This document shows positions 27,801-35,309 of a stretch of 64,000 nt of DNA, piece by piece. The stretch comes from CAWJPW01 sp963844845 (lineage in GTDB: Bacteria > Acidobacteriota > Thermoanaerobaculia > Thermoanaerobaculales > Sulfomarinibacteraceae): NCBI GenBank assembly GCA_963844845.1, contig CAWJPW010000003.1, positions 1 through 64,000 of the forward strand, read 5' to 3'. The position numbers and the translations under genes are program-made. Positions within the stretch are counted from its first letter, which is position 1. Each line of letters opens with the position of its first letter. The notes below the pieces were generated by a model. The model worked only from the letters and a program-made list of their open reading frames with translations. It was not told where the DNA came from and searched no databases.

Positions 27801-29228
27801 TCAAAGCCGTCGTGATTCGATCAGGCCCGCCCCGGCCAGGAGGAGCACGAAAAGAGCAACGCCGGTAAAGCTCAAAGCCGGGATCGCCGGGGTTGCCACG
27901 ACGGAGAAGTCGAAGGTCGAGTCCGTGCCACCGTTCAAGGGGTTGCCGGCGAAGTCGGTGATCGAGGTGGTGCCGGAGAGGAAGAGGCGGTAGGTGCCGA
28001 GCGGTGGCTGAGAGCCGAGAGTCACGGTGGCGGTCATCGTGCCGTTATCGTAGGTGACGCCGGAGACCGGCACCTGGGTATCGTCGCTCACCACGCCGCC
28101 GGCGCAGGAGAGGGTGTCGAAGGTACCGTTGCTCCCCGCCTCCACCAGTAGGTAGTTGGCGGGGTTGGTTACCGAGTCGGCGCCGCCGCTTCCCGTGTCC
28201 GCGACCGGCTCGCTGAAGGTCACGGTGAAGCTCGAAGGTCCGTGAGAAACGTAGGTCGTCTGGAGGCTCGTCGCGGCAACGGTGGGCGCCGTCGCATCGT
28301 AGGTCACGGAAAGAACGTTCGAGGCTGCGTTGTCGCCGGCGGCGTCCTGGGCCACTCCGGCCGGCACCTGCACCAAGACCGTCCCGTCTGTCGTCGGCGT
28401 GACGTCGGCCGTGTAGCTCGCTCCAGTGCCGCTGAAGTTCGACGCCGTGCCGTTGGTGACCGAGAGGCCCGCGAGAGTGAAACCCGTCACCGACTCGCTG
28501 AACACGATCGAGACCGGGATCGGGGAGACGTTCGTCGGGCTGCTCGCCGATGTCGAAACCACCACGCCTGGAGAGATGTCAATATTATCGATAAGTGGGG
28601 TCGCCGCACTCGAGTAGATCAGCTCGACCCGATCAACATTCGAGTACCTGGAATCAAAGGTGAGCGTGCCATACGGTCTTGCCGACCCTCCTGACGAGTC
28701 ACCACCATAGGAGTAGGTTACTCCACCGGAAGTGCTGCTCGTGTTCAAACTGAATATCGCCGATCCAACAATAGTAGAACCGGAGAATACGTTGATGGTG
28801 ACACTTGTGGAGTATCCAGCAATATTGTTTCCGATATCGAATGAATTGAGCGCGAAATGAGTCTCGTTAGTTGGGTGGAAACCGAATGTAGTGTTATCTG
28901 ACGTATAGGCGTTATAGTTGAGAAAGATGGCTTGGTCACCCACGTAATCATCAGTCAAGCCATTGGTGAAGGCGCCGCCATTATTCATGCCGGCTACCGC
29001 AAATTGGGCTGCAGTGACTTGAGTGAAGGTCCACTCGAGAGCTCCGCTATTGTCGAAAATATCACTGTCGCTCTGTATCTGTGCGACGATGCTGTCAAAA
29101 TTCTCATCCGACAATCCAAGAGCCACTACCGGGACTAAAAATAGCATCAAAACGGCACTCATCAGGGTCTTCTTCAGCATGTTTCGAGTCTCTATGGTGT
29201 GGGCAGCTTCAACTTTCTCGCTCATCAT
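27801..29228 (-). CDS. Secreted Ig-like protein with IPTL-type sorting signal
   Basis: A 475-residue exported protein. After a 15-residue polar start comes a signal sequence (MLKKTLMSAVLMLFLVPVVA). Residues 40-210 form a beta-rich domain of unknown family. About 225-310 is a bacterial Ig-like domain (VSIVFSESVTGFTLAGLSVT), and a second (TFSEPVADTGSGG) follows. The C-terminus, IPALSFTGVALFVLLLAGAG then ESRRL, has the IPTL-CTERM form: a short motif, a membrane helix and an Arg-rich end, expected to be processed by an exosortase-like enzyme. ATG at 29228 has AAGGGGA upstream; ATG at 29180 is the alternative. GC content drops between 28.5 and 29.2 kb. Confidence 0.75.
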   Translation of the reverse strand: MMSEKVEAAHTIETRNMLKKTLMSAVLMLFLVPVVALGLSDENFDSIVAQIQSDSDIFDNSGALEWTFTQVTAAQFAVAGMNNGGAFTNGLTDDYVGDQAIFLNYNAYTSDNTTFGFHPTNETHFALNSFDIGNNIAGYSTSVTINVFSGSTIVGSAIFSLNTSSTSGGVTYSYGGDSSGGSARPYGTLTFDSRYSNVDRVELIYSSAATPLIDNIDISPGVVVSTSASSPTNVSPIPVSIVFSESVTGFTLAGLSVTNGTASNFSGTGASYTADVTPTTDGTVLVQVPAGVAQDAAGDNAASNVLSVTYDATAPTVAATSLQTTYVSHGPSSFTVTFSEPVADTGSGGADSVTNPANYLLVEAGSNGTFDTLSCAGGVVSDDTQVPVSGVTYDNGTMTATVTLGSQPPLGTYRLFLSGTTSITDFAGNPLNGGTDSTFDFSVVATPAIPALSFTGVALFVLLLAGAGLIESRRL

Positions 29229-29766
29229 CCATTCCCCTTGTTCATCGATATCGTGTCGATACTGGTGTCCTGCTTGGAAAATCCCGATGCACTCCTCGCG
29301 GGCCGGCGCGGCCCCTGGCGGCGTTGCGACTACTTGAAGTAGTCCGACTACGACAGCGTCGTCGCGCCTTGCCAGGAAACACGCTGATTCCCCGAATAGC
29401 ACAAGGGACCTCCCAAGCAGGACACTAGGCATCTTCGTGATCAGCGGGTCGGTGGCGTTGGAACCCACGTTCGAACACTCGTACGCAACCGCTGCGTCGC
29501 TCCCCGAACCGTCCACGGGAAGAGGCCGACGAGAGGCGAGGATTGAGCGGTGAGTGATAGGGAGTTTCCTTCGCATCAACGTGAGTCGCAGTATACCACC
29601 GGCGCCAGGCTCAGGCAGTGGTGTCAGGTCTGACTTTCGCAAAGCTGATTGTACTCTCGCGAATCCAGCCCACGCGGTGCCGGCACAGGCATACTTGGCG
29701 TAGGCCGGGCCGCGCACGATGATCACGGAGGCTGTGGCTGCGGACTGCGGGCAAGGGGGCGCGCGC
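29229..29766. other. Divergent intergenic region
   Basis: Separates the leftward Ig-like gene from the rightward mltA. Lower GC in the left part. I see no repeat unit, gene or convincing promoter here. Confidence 0.4.
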
Positions 29767-31008
29767 ATGGGAGACGACAGGGCACGGGCCGCCGATCCGG
29801 CGGAGCGGGGCCGTTGGCGATGGCGGTGGCCGGGGGCGGTGCTGGCGGCGGGTGTGCTGGCTGCCCTCGGCTGCACGCCGCGGCCGCCGGCGGTGGCGGT
29901 GCCCGAAGCCGGCCCGTCGCTGGTCGAGGTCCCCGTCGCGGCCTGGCCCGAGCTCGTCGACGACGGCGAGCGGGACGACCTGGTGGCGGCCTGCCGCGGC
30001 TCGGCCGCCTACCTGGCGGCGCTGCCGGGAGAGCGGGTCTTCACCTTCGGCACCGAGCAGCGCACGGCGGCCGAGCTGGCGATCGGGGTCACCCGGTTCT
30101 GCCATCTGCTCGCCGCCGGCGGGCCCGGGCTCACCCGTCGCCTCGCCGAGGACTTCGTCCTGTTCCGCTCGCGCGGCCGCGACGGGGCCGGCGACGTCCT
30201 TTTCACCGCCTACTACGAGCCCCTCCTCGAGGCCCGGCGGCAGCCCGAAGGCGAGTTCAGGGTCCCGATCTACGCGGTGCCCGACGACCTGGTGACGGTC
30301 GACCTCTCCGACTTCGGGGTGACGGCGGAGCCGGGGCGCCTGGTCGGCCGGGTGGCGGGCCGCAAGCTGGTCCCCTACTGGGACCGCGAGGCGATCGACT
30401 ACGCCGGGGCGATCGAAGGGGAGGCTGTGCCGCTGGCCTACCTGGCCGGCCCGGTCGCGGCCTTCTTCCTCCACGTCCAGGGCTCGGGCACGCTGCGCTT
30501 CCCGGACGGCAGCTCCATGCGTGTCGGCTATGCCGTGGGCAACGGCCGGCCCTACCGCTCGATCGGCAGGCTGCTGATCGACGAGGGGCTGGTCCCCGCC
30601 GAGGACATGTCGATGCAGGCCATCGAGGCCTACCTCGAGGCGCACCCCGACGAGGTCCGCCGGGTGCTCTCGGCCAACCCGTCGTACGTCTTCTTCCGGC
30701 CGCTCGACCCGAGCGGCGGCCCCCTCGGGTGCTACGAGATCCCCCTGACCGCGGCGCGCTCGATCGCCACCGACCGTCGTTTCCTGCCCGTCCCGGTCCC
30801 GGCCTTCGTGCGCACCACCCTGCCGACCGCCGACGGCACCGGCAGCCGCCCGTTCGTCCGCTTCGTGCTCAACCAGGACACCGGCGGCTCGATCGTCGGT
30901 CCCGGGCGGGTCGACCTCTTCCTCGGCCTCGGCCCGACGGCCGGCGCCGTCGCCGGCCGCACCAAGAACCACGGCGAGCTGCTCGTCCTCCTGCCCCGCC
31001 GACGCTGA
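29767..31008 (+). CDS. mltA: Membrane-bound lytic murein transglycosylase A
   Basis: A 413-residue lipoprotein that cleaves peptidoglycan glycan strands to 1,6-anhydro products in the periplasm. After a 21-residue charged start the export helix ends LAALGC, with Cys36 as lipidation site. Family blocks are FTAYYEPLLEARR, VAAFFLHVQGSGTLRF, NPSYVFFRPLD and the 3D-domain signature LNQDTGGSIVGPGRVDLFLG, which holds the catalytic Asp region. ATG at 29767 has AGGGGG nine bases upstream; an ATG at 29719 would add 16 residues. Length is normal for the family. A GGGGCC-type array follows about 105 bp after the stop. Confidence 0.9.
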   Translation: MGDDRARAADPAERGRWRWRWPGAVLAAGVLAALGCTPRPPAVAVPEAGPSLVEVPVAAWPELVDDGERDDLVAACRGSAAYLAALPGERVFTFGTEQRTAAELAIGVTRFCHLLAAGGPGLTRRLAEDFVLFRSRGRDGAGDVLFTAYYEPLLEARRQPEGEFRVPIYAVPDDLVTVDLSDFGVTAEPGRLVGRVAGRKLVPYWDREAIDYAGAIEGEAVPLAYLAGPVAAFFLHVQGSGTLRFPDGSSMRVGYAVGNGRPYRSIGRLLIDEGLVPAEDMSMQAIEAYLEAHPDEVRRVLSANPSYVFFRPLDPSGGPLGCYEIPLTAARSIATDRRFLPVPVPAFVRTTLPTADGTGSRPFVRFVLNQDTGGSIVGPGRVDLFLGLGPTAGAVAGRTKNHGELLVLLPRRR

Positions 31009-31114
31009 GCCGGGCTGAAGCTGCGGCGAGCATGGGTACCACCATCGGCATGATCGGCACGGGAGCCATTGTCGGCATCGCAGCAAGGCCGTGATGCTGC
31101 GGGCGGCAGCGATC

Positions 31115-31204
31115 CGGGACCGCGACCGGGGCCGCGTCCGGGACGGGGACCGGGGCCGAGACGGGGGCCGCGACCAGGGCCGCGGCCGGGACCGCGGCCG
31201 GAGC
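31115..31204. repeat. GGGGCC/GGGACC-type array 1
   Basis: About 90 bp of near-hexameric repeats built from GGGACC, GGGGCC and GCGACC with purine-rich top strand. Closely spaced runs of three and four G could fold as quadruplexes. Similar arrays are at 38301-38450, 42310-42515, 59755-59825 and 62773-62920. Confidence 0.8.
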
Positions 31205-31243
31205 AGGTCACCTCCGACGGGCCGGCGCCCGCGCCAAGGCCCC

Positions 31244-31990
31244 TCAGCTGCTCCAGGTGCTCCAACGCCAGGGGTCTCCCGTTTCGAAGTCGTCGCGGAA
31301 GATGGTGAGGTCGAGGAATACCCTGGTGCCCTCGCTGTCGACGTTGTCGGCGGGGACCGGGTCGCTCTGGTCGAGGGTGACCAGGGCGGTGCTGGTGATC
31401 GTGCCGGTGACACCGGGATCGATGGTCGTCTCAATCTCGACCTGGGTCGAGGCGCCGACGGACAGGGTGCCGAGGTCGCAGGTCACGACGCCTCCGGCCT
31501 CGGTGCAGGTGGGCGCCCCGGGGTTCGCGCTCACGAACGCCACCTCGGCCGGCAGGGTGGTCACGAGGGTGACCCCGGTGGCGGCGACGGTGCCGTCGTT
31601 GGTGACGGTCAGCTGGTAGCCGAGCGGGCCATCCGCTTCCGCCGGGTCGGGGGAATCGGCGATCGACAGCGAGAGCTCGGGCGAGCCGTCGAGGGTCACC
31701 GAGTAGTCCTCCACCTCGCCGTCGTCGGCCAGGCCGGCGGGGGTGAGGCCGCCGCCGGAGTCGAGACGGAACCGGGCATAGGTCGCTGCCGGTGCGACGT
31801 CGAGGGGGACCGGCACCACCAGGCTGTTGACGCCTGCGCTCAGGGGCTCGTCGGTGAACACCTGCTCGCCGGCGTCGTCCCAGTCGCCGTCGGCGTTGAA
31901 GTCGATCCAGGCGTTGAGCAGGCCGGCGGCCGAGGCGGTCACGTCGATGCTCGCGCTCGTCCTCGGAGGGCCTCGGTACGAACTCTGAAA
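31244..31990 (-). pseudogene. Truncated secreted GEVED/DUF11-type protein with GFETGD-like tail
   Basis: The 3' part of a secreted protein. The first visible segment, NAWIDFNADGDWDDAGEQVF, ending GLADDGEVEDYSVTL, is a GEVED domain. It is followed by a DUF11-like repeat (LSIADSPDPAEADGPLGYQL, VTCDLGTLSVGAST). The end reads FRDDFETGDPWRWS, a variant of the shared tail. No signal peptide or start is visible: homology stops near 31960-31990 and the frame continues into unrelated sequence, so the 5' end is lost. Confidence 0.65.
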
Positions 31991-32031
31991 TGGCTCAGGA
32001 ATTCATTTCTAACAGGGTCGACGATTGAACC

Positions 32032-32111
32032 GATGTCGATGAGGGCGATGCGCTGTCCGTCTCAGCGGTGAAGTGTCGGTGTGGGCGCTGGGCTGTCATG
32101 ACGTTCTGATT
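32032..32111. promoter_or_regulatory. Four TGTC cores at exact 20-bp period (array A)
   Basis: TGTC begins at 32034, 32054, 32074 and 32094. The third unit, AGTGTCGGTGTGGGCGCTGG, closely matches units upstream of the LytTR gene (59677-59756). Leftward of it lies CCTGTTAGAAA, a weak -10-like box 23 bp from the nearest core, then the truncated secreted gene. Period and asymmetric units suit a LytTR-type activator; this is inference. Confidence 0.5.
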
Positions 32112-32218
32112 GGGGCCGGCGCTCGAACAGGGGAGGGTGGGCTGCCGGGGGTGTCGGCGTCGCCGGGGGGACCCTTCGGCTGCGCCGTCGCCTGCCGGCG
32201 ACGGCATAGCTGAAGGGT

Positions 32219-32513
32219 GCCAGGGTTGGGCTGGGACTGTGGACGGCGGAGTCCTTCTCCGATTACTGACGGCCGGCGGATGATGTCGGAACCGAAGCCT
32301 GGCGCCTCCTCTACCTGACGGGATAGCGAGACAGCGGCGATGTCGTGGCGTCACCGGCCTGGCCGTTGACGACGGAGCCATAGGCCCAGACGGTGCAACC
32401 GGGGGTGTCGACCTCCACCACCGCGAAGCCTCGGCTCACGCCGGTCGCCTGAGTGGCTGCGAAGAAGCGATCGATCTGCGTGTAGCTGCTGGCGGCCACG
32501 CTGAGCTGCACTC
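32219..32513 (-). pseudogene. 3' fragment of a PKD-protein paralogue
   Basis: Encodes SYTQIDRFFAATQATGVSRG and GCTVWAYGSVVNGQAGDATT, about 90% identical by eye to the C-terminus of the gene at 19781. The duplicated block also includes about 90 bp downstream of the stop (GGGACTGTGGACGGCGGAGT). Homology ends sharply near 32513. The rest of 31991-32731 shows only array A and a short repeat edge at 32160-32210. Confidence 0.75.
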
Positions 32514-32731
32514 TGGGTGCCGCGGATCACTTTCTCATTCTTCCCTGACCCGGACCGAGAGGGTGGCTCTCTCCTCGGTCGGTCGCTTCGGATGTCCGCG
32601 GCACGGTGACGCGGTGGCTTGTGATGGCGGGCATCGCAGCGCGAAGACAGCGCGTACCACGACCAAATCCGGCGCCTGGTTGTGCGGCCTTCGCCCCAAG
32701 CCTGAATGTCGGACAGTGATGTGTGGCAGCC

Positions 32732-34756
32732 TCATCGGAGCGACACACATCCGGCAGGACACCCCATGGTGTTCGGCCGGTCCACGATGCTGAGCTTCGT
32801 GGTCGTCGCATTGTTGGTGGTCGCGACGACGTCGTCGACCTTGCCGGAGGCGAGCGGAAAAGGATCCTGCGGCGAGTCGACCGCCGCCACCAGCACGATC
32901 TCGTCTCCCGCCTTGAAGCTCTTTGCCACCTCCCAGTCCAGCTCGAGACTCTGGCTCTCGCCGGGTCCGAGGTGGGTGACCAGCACCGTGTCGCCGATCT
33001 GGTGGTCGAAGTACGTGCCGGCCTGGTGGTCGAAGAAGTCCGAGGGCCAGTCGGCCTGCGGCCCGGGCGCCCAGTAGAGCTTCACCGTCGCCGCCGCGAG
33101 AGCACCGGGCTGGGGCGCTGACGCGAGGTTGGTGACCTGCAAGAAGATCGTGTTCGTCTCGCACCTGTACGCGAGCGACGGTCCGGCGGTGGCGGCAGAG
33201 ATCGTCTGCCCCTGCTGCGACCCCGCGCTGAACTCGATCGCGAGGTCCGGCGTGCCCGAGTCGTCGAAGCACGAGTGCGGGATGAAATCGGGCAGCGGAT
33301 CAGGGTCGGGCTGCGGATCGTTGAGCCCGTTGATCCTCATGACGTCGTTTGCTTTGGCGTAGCCCACGGCCTCGGGTAACGAGATGCCCTGAAACGCGGG
33401 GGAGGCGCTCGACGCGGTGCCGAACGCCTCGATGTAGCCCCAGATCGTCTCGCTGCCGCTGTCTCCCGGGTTGGGATCGGGGGTCCATACGCCGGTGAAC
33501 ACTCCCATCGGGGCGGTGGCGTCGACGTCCTGGTACGACTTCCCTCCCGCGTCCGTCGACGTGAAGATGGCTCTGTCGGGGCCTTGCAGGTCATTGATGA
33601 AGCTGCCGCTCTGGCAAGCCTCGATCACCACCGTCACCCGCTCGCAGTTGATCTTCTCCAGCCACTTCTTCAGGTCGGCCGCGCAGACCAGGTCCTGGTC
33701 GAGGTGCAGGAGGTCCTTCTCACCGTGCGAGCTCATGAAGAGGAGGAGCTCGTCGCAGCTGTCGCCCATCCTGCTCGGCAGATGCTCGGTGAGGACCCTC
33801 CTGAGGTTGCACAGCGAGGTGCGCTGCTCGAGGTCATCAGGCTTGGAAGTCTGACACGGTCCACCAGGAGGAGGAGTCGGGCAGACGTCCTCGGAGTGGG
33901 GGATCGGACACTTCGCGCCGATAGGCTTTGTCTGGCACGGCTGTGCACCGTGATGCGGGCTGAGATAGTAGATGTGGTCCTCGGGCACGCCGAGCCCGAG
34001 CAGGACGGCGTACATCCCCTCGGTGTCCTCGTCGAAGGTGTCGGCCTTGTTGGCATAGCCGTTCACCAGCACGGCCCAGACCGAACACGAGGAGGCCGCG
34101 TCTGCAGGCTGATCGCCTGGCGGCGATGGCGCGGGGAAAGGCGGCGGTAGCGAGCCCGGTCCGCTCGGCGGCGCCGGCGTCGGCGTGGCCGCGGGCATGG
34201 GCTCGGTCATCGGGGACATATGCCAGTCGGCGCGCCCCCAGAGGAAGCGAGGGTTTTCGATCGTGACCGGCTTGACCATTCGGGGGAGGAAGAACTTCTC
34301 GCGGTCTTCGACGGTGTTGAAGACCGGGGTCCCGTCCACCAGCGGCCACCAGCCCGCGATGACGGGCTCGTGAAAACGATTCAAGCCGATCTCCCAGAGT
34401 GCGATCACCACCTTGTGCGAGAAGTGCGCCAGGTGGTCGGTGTCGATGAACACCAGCAGACAGCCTTTGCTGCTCCCGCACCTGAGCTTCCTGCCCGGGC
34501 CGCCGACGGGCTCGTAGGGCTCGACCACCGTCCCTTCCGCCAGGACTTTGGGCCACTCCGGGTAGACGTGGATGCGCAGACCGGGGCTCTGCTTGGGCTC
34601 GATGCCTCCCCATGCCGGGGTCGGCAGCGACCTCAGGAGGGCGTCGGCGAGCTCCTGATATCTGCAGGTGTCGGCGCCGGACGCGAGCACCACGAAGGCG
34701 GCCACGAGGATCGAGTTGGTGAGGAGGCGCGACCGGGCCGATCGGCGGATTGACAT
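32732..34756 (-). CDS. Secreted legumain-type (C13) cysteine peptidase
   Basis: A 674-residue exported protein. Signal peptide at about 1-28. Residues 180-220 are a Pro-rich linker. The peptidase domain, about 225-480, opens with WAVLVNGYANKADTF and LGVPEDHIYYLSPHHG. Catalytic residues are His344 in FMSSHGEKD and Cys381 in VVIEACQSGSF, the HG/EAC pairing of C13 peptidases (caspase-like fold, Asn or Asp specificity). The C-terminal 170 residues look like a beta-sandwich domain. ATG at 34756 follows GAGGTGAC. It is third in a leftward run after the kinase and the lipoprotein. Bacterial C13 enzymes are rare and their substrates mostly unknown. Confidence 0.8.
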   Translation of the reverse strand: MSIRRSARSRLLTNSILVAAFVVLASGADTCRYQELADALLRSLPTPAWGGIEPKQSPGLRIHVYPEWPKVLAEGTVVEPYEPVGGPGRKLRCGSSKGCLLVFIDTDHLAHFSHKVVIALWEIGLNRFHEPVIAGWWPLVDGTPVFNTVEDREKFFLPRMVKPVTIENPRFLWGRADWHMSPMTEPMPAATPTPAPPSGPGSLPPPFPAPSPPGDQPADAASSCSVWAVLVNGYANKADTFDEDTEGMYAVLLGLGVPEDHIYYLSPHHGAQPCQTKPIGAKCPIPHSEDVCPTPPPGGPCQTSKPDDLEQRTSLCNLRRVLTEHLPSRMGDSCDELLLFMSSHGEKDLLHLDQDLVCAADLKKWLEKINCERVTVVIEACQSGSFINDLQGPDRAIFTSTDAGGKSYQDVDATAPMGVFTGVWTPDPNPGDSGSETIWGYIEAFGTASSASPAFQGISLPEAVGYAKANDVMRINGLNDPQPDPDPLPDFIPHSCFDDSGTPDLAIEFSAGSQQGQTISAATAGPSLAYRCETNTIFLQVTNLASAPQPGALAAATVKLYWAPGPQADWPSDFFDHQAGTYFDHQIGDTVLVTHLGPGESQSLELDWEVAKSFKAGDEIVLVAAVDSPQDPFPLASGKVDDVVATTNNATTTKLSIVDRPNTMGCPAGCVSLR

Positions 34757-34812
34757 GCTGTCACCTCGCTCGAGCGTACGGCTGGAGAAGCCCCTCGACG
34801 ACCGGCGTTCCG

Positions 34813-35271
34813 TCAGGGGCCGTCACCCACGATGAGCTGGCCGCCGCCGTGGCTACATCCTGTCGCCTCGACGATCATGCTCATCACGTCGTGAAGCTCC
34901 ACGCCGGCGGAAACCGTCAGCCTCAGCGTATGGTTGTTGTCGATGTCGAACTTCCCTCCCTCCACGAAGAAGTCAGCGGGAGTGAACGTCACCGTCGCCC
35001 GCTGTCCCGAGCAGTTGACGACGTTCACGACGTCGCCCCCCATCACCGCCATCTCCTTCATCCAGTAGTCCGGGCAACCGTCGATCCTGCTCTTCACCAG
35101 CACCAGGGTGCGCTCCCCGGCGGCCGCGCAGCGGGTCACGTCGGCACACTTGCTGGACTTGCAGCAACGGGCCGTGCAGCAGCCACTGAGCGCGCCGACG
35201 GCCAGGCATGCGCCGATCAGCATCACGAGGTTTCGATGGACAGGCTTGCGACGAGGGACTGGCCGGATCAT
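34813..35271 (-). CDS. Cys-rich lipoprotein, unknown family
   Basis: A 152-residue predicted lipoprotein. The export segment NLVMLIGACLAVGALSGCC gives a lipobox at Cys31 (approximate). Seven more Cys fall in the next 25 residues (CTARCCKSSKCADVTRC). The remainder (TVTFTPADFFVEGGKFDIDN) looks like a small beta domain. ATG at 35271 has GGGAGGAC upstream; the ORF to 35313 overlaps the kinase stop but lacks a site. It sits between the kinase and the C13 peptidase on the same strand, 38 bp after the kinase. I do not recognise the family. Confidence 0.65.
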   Translation of the reverse strand: MIRPVPRRKPVHRNLVMLIGACLAVGALSGCCTARCCKSSKCADVTRCAAAGERTLVLVKSRIDGCPDYWMKEMAVMGGDVVNVVNCSGQRATVTFTPADFFVEGGKFDIDNNHTLRLTVSAGVELHDVMSMIVEATGCSHGGGQLIVGDGP

Positions 35272-35309
35272 GATGTCCTCCCTTCGGTCCTCGAAGTGAT
35301 GATCGCTCC

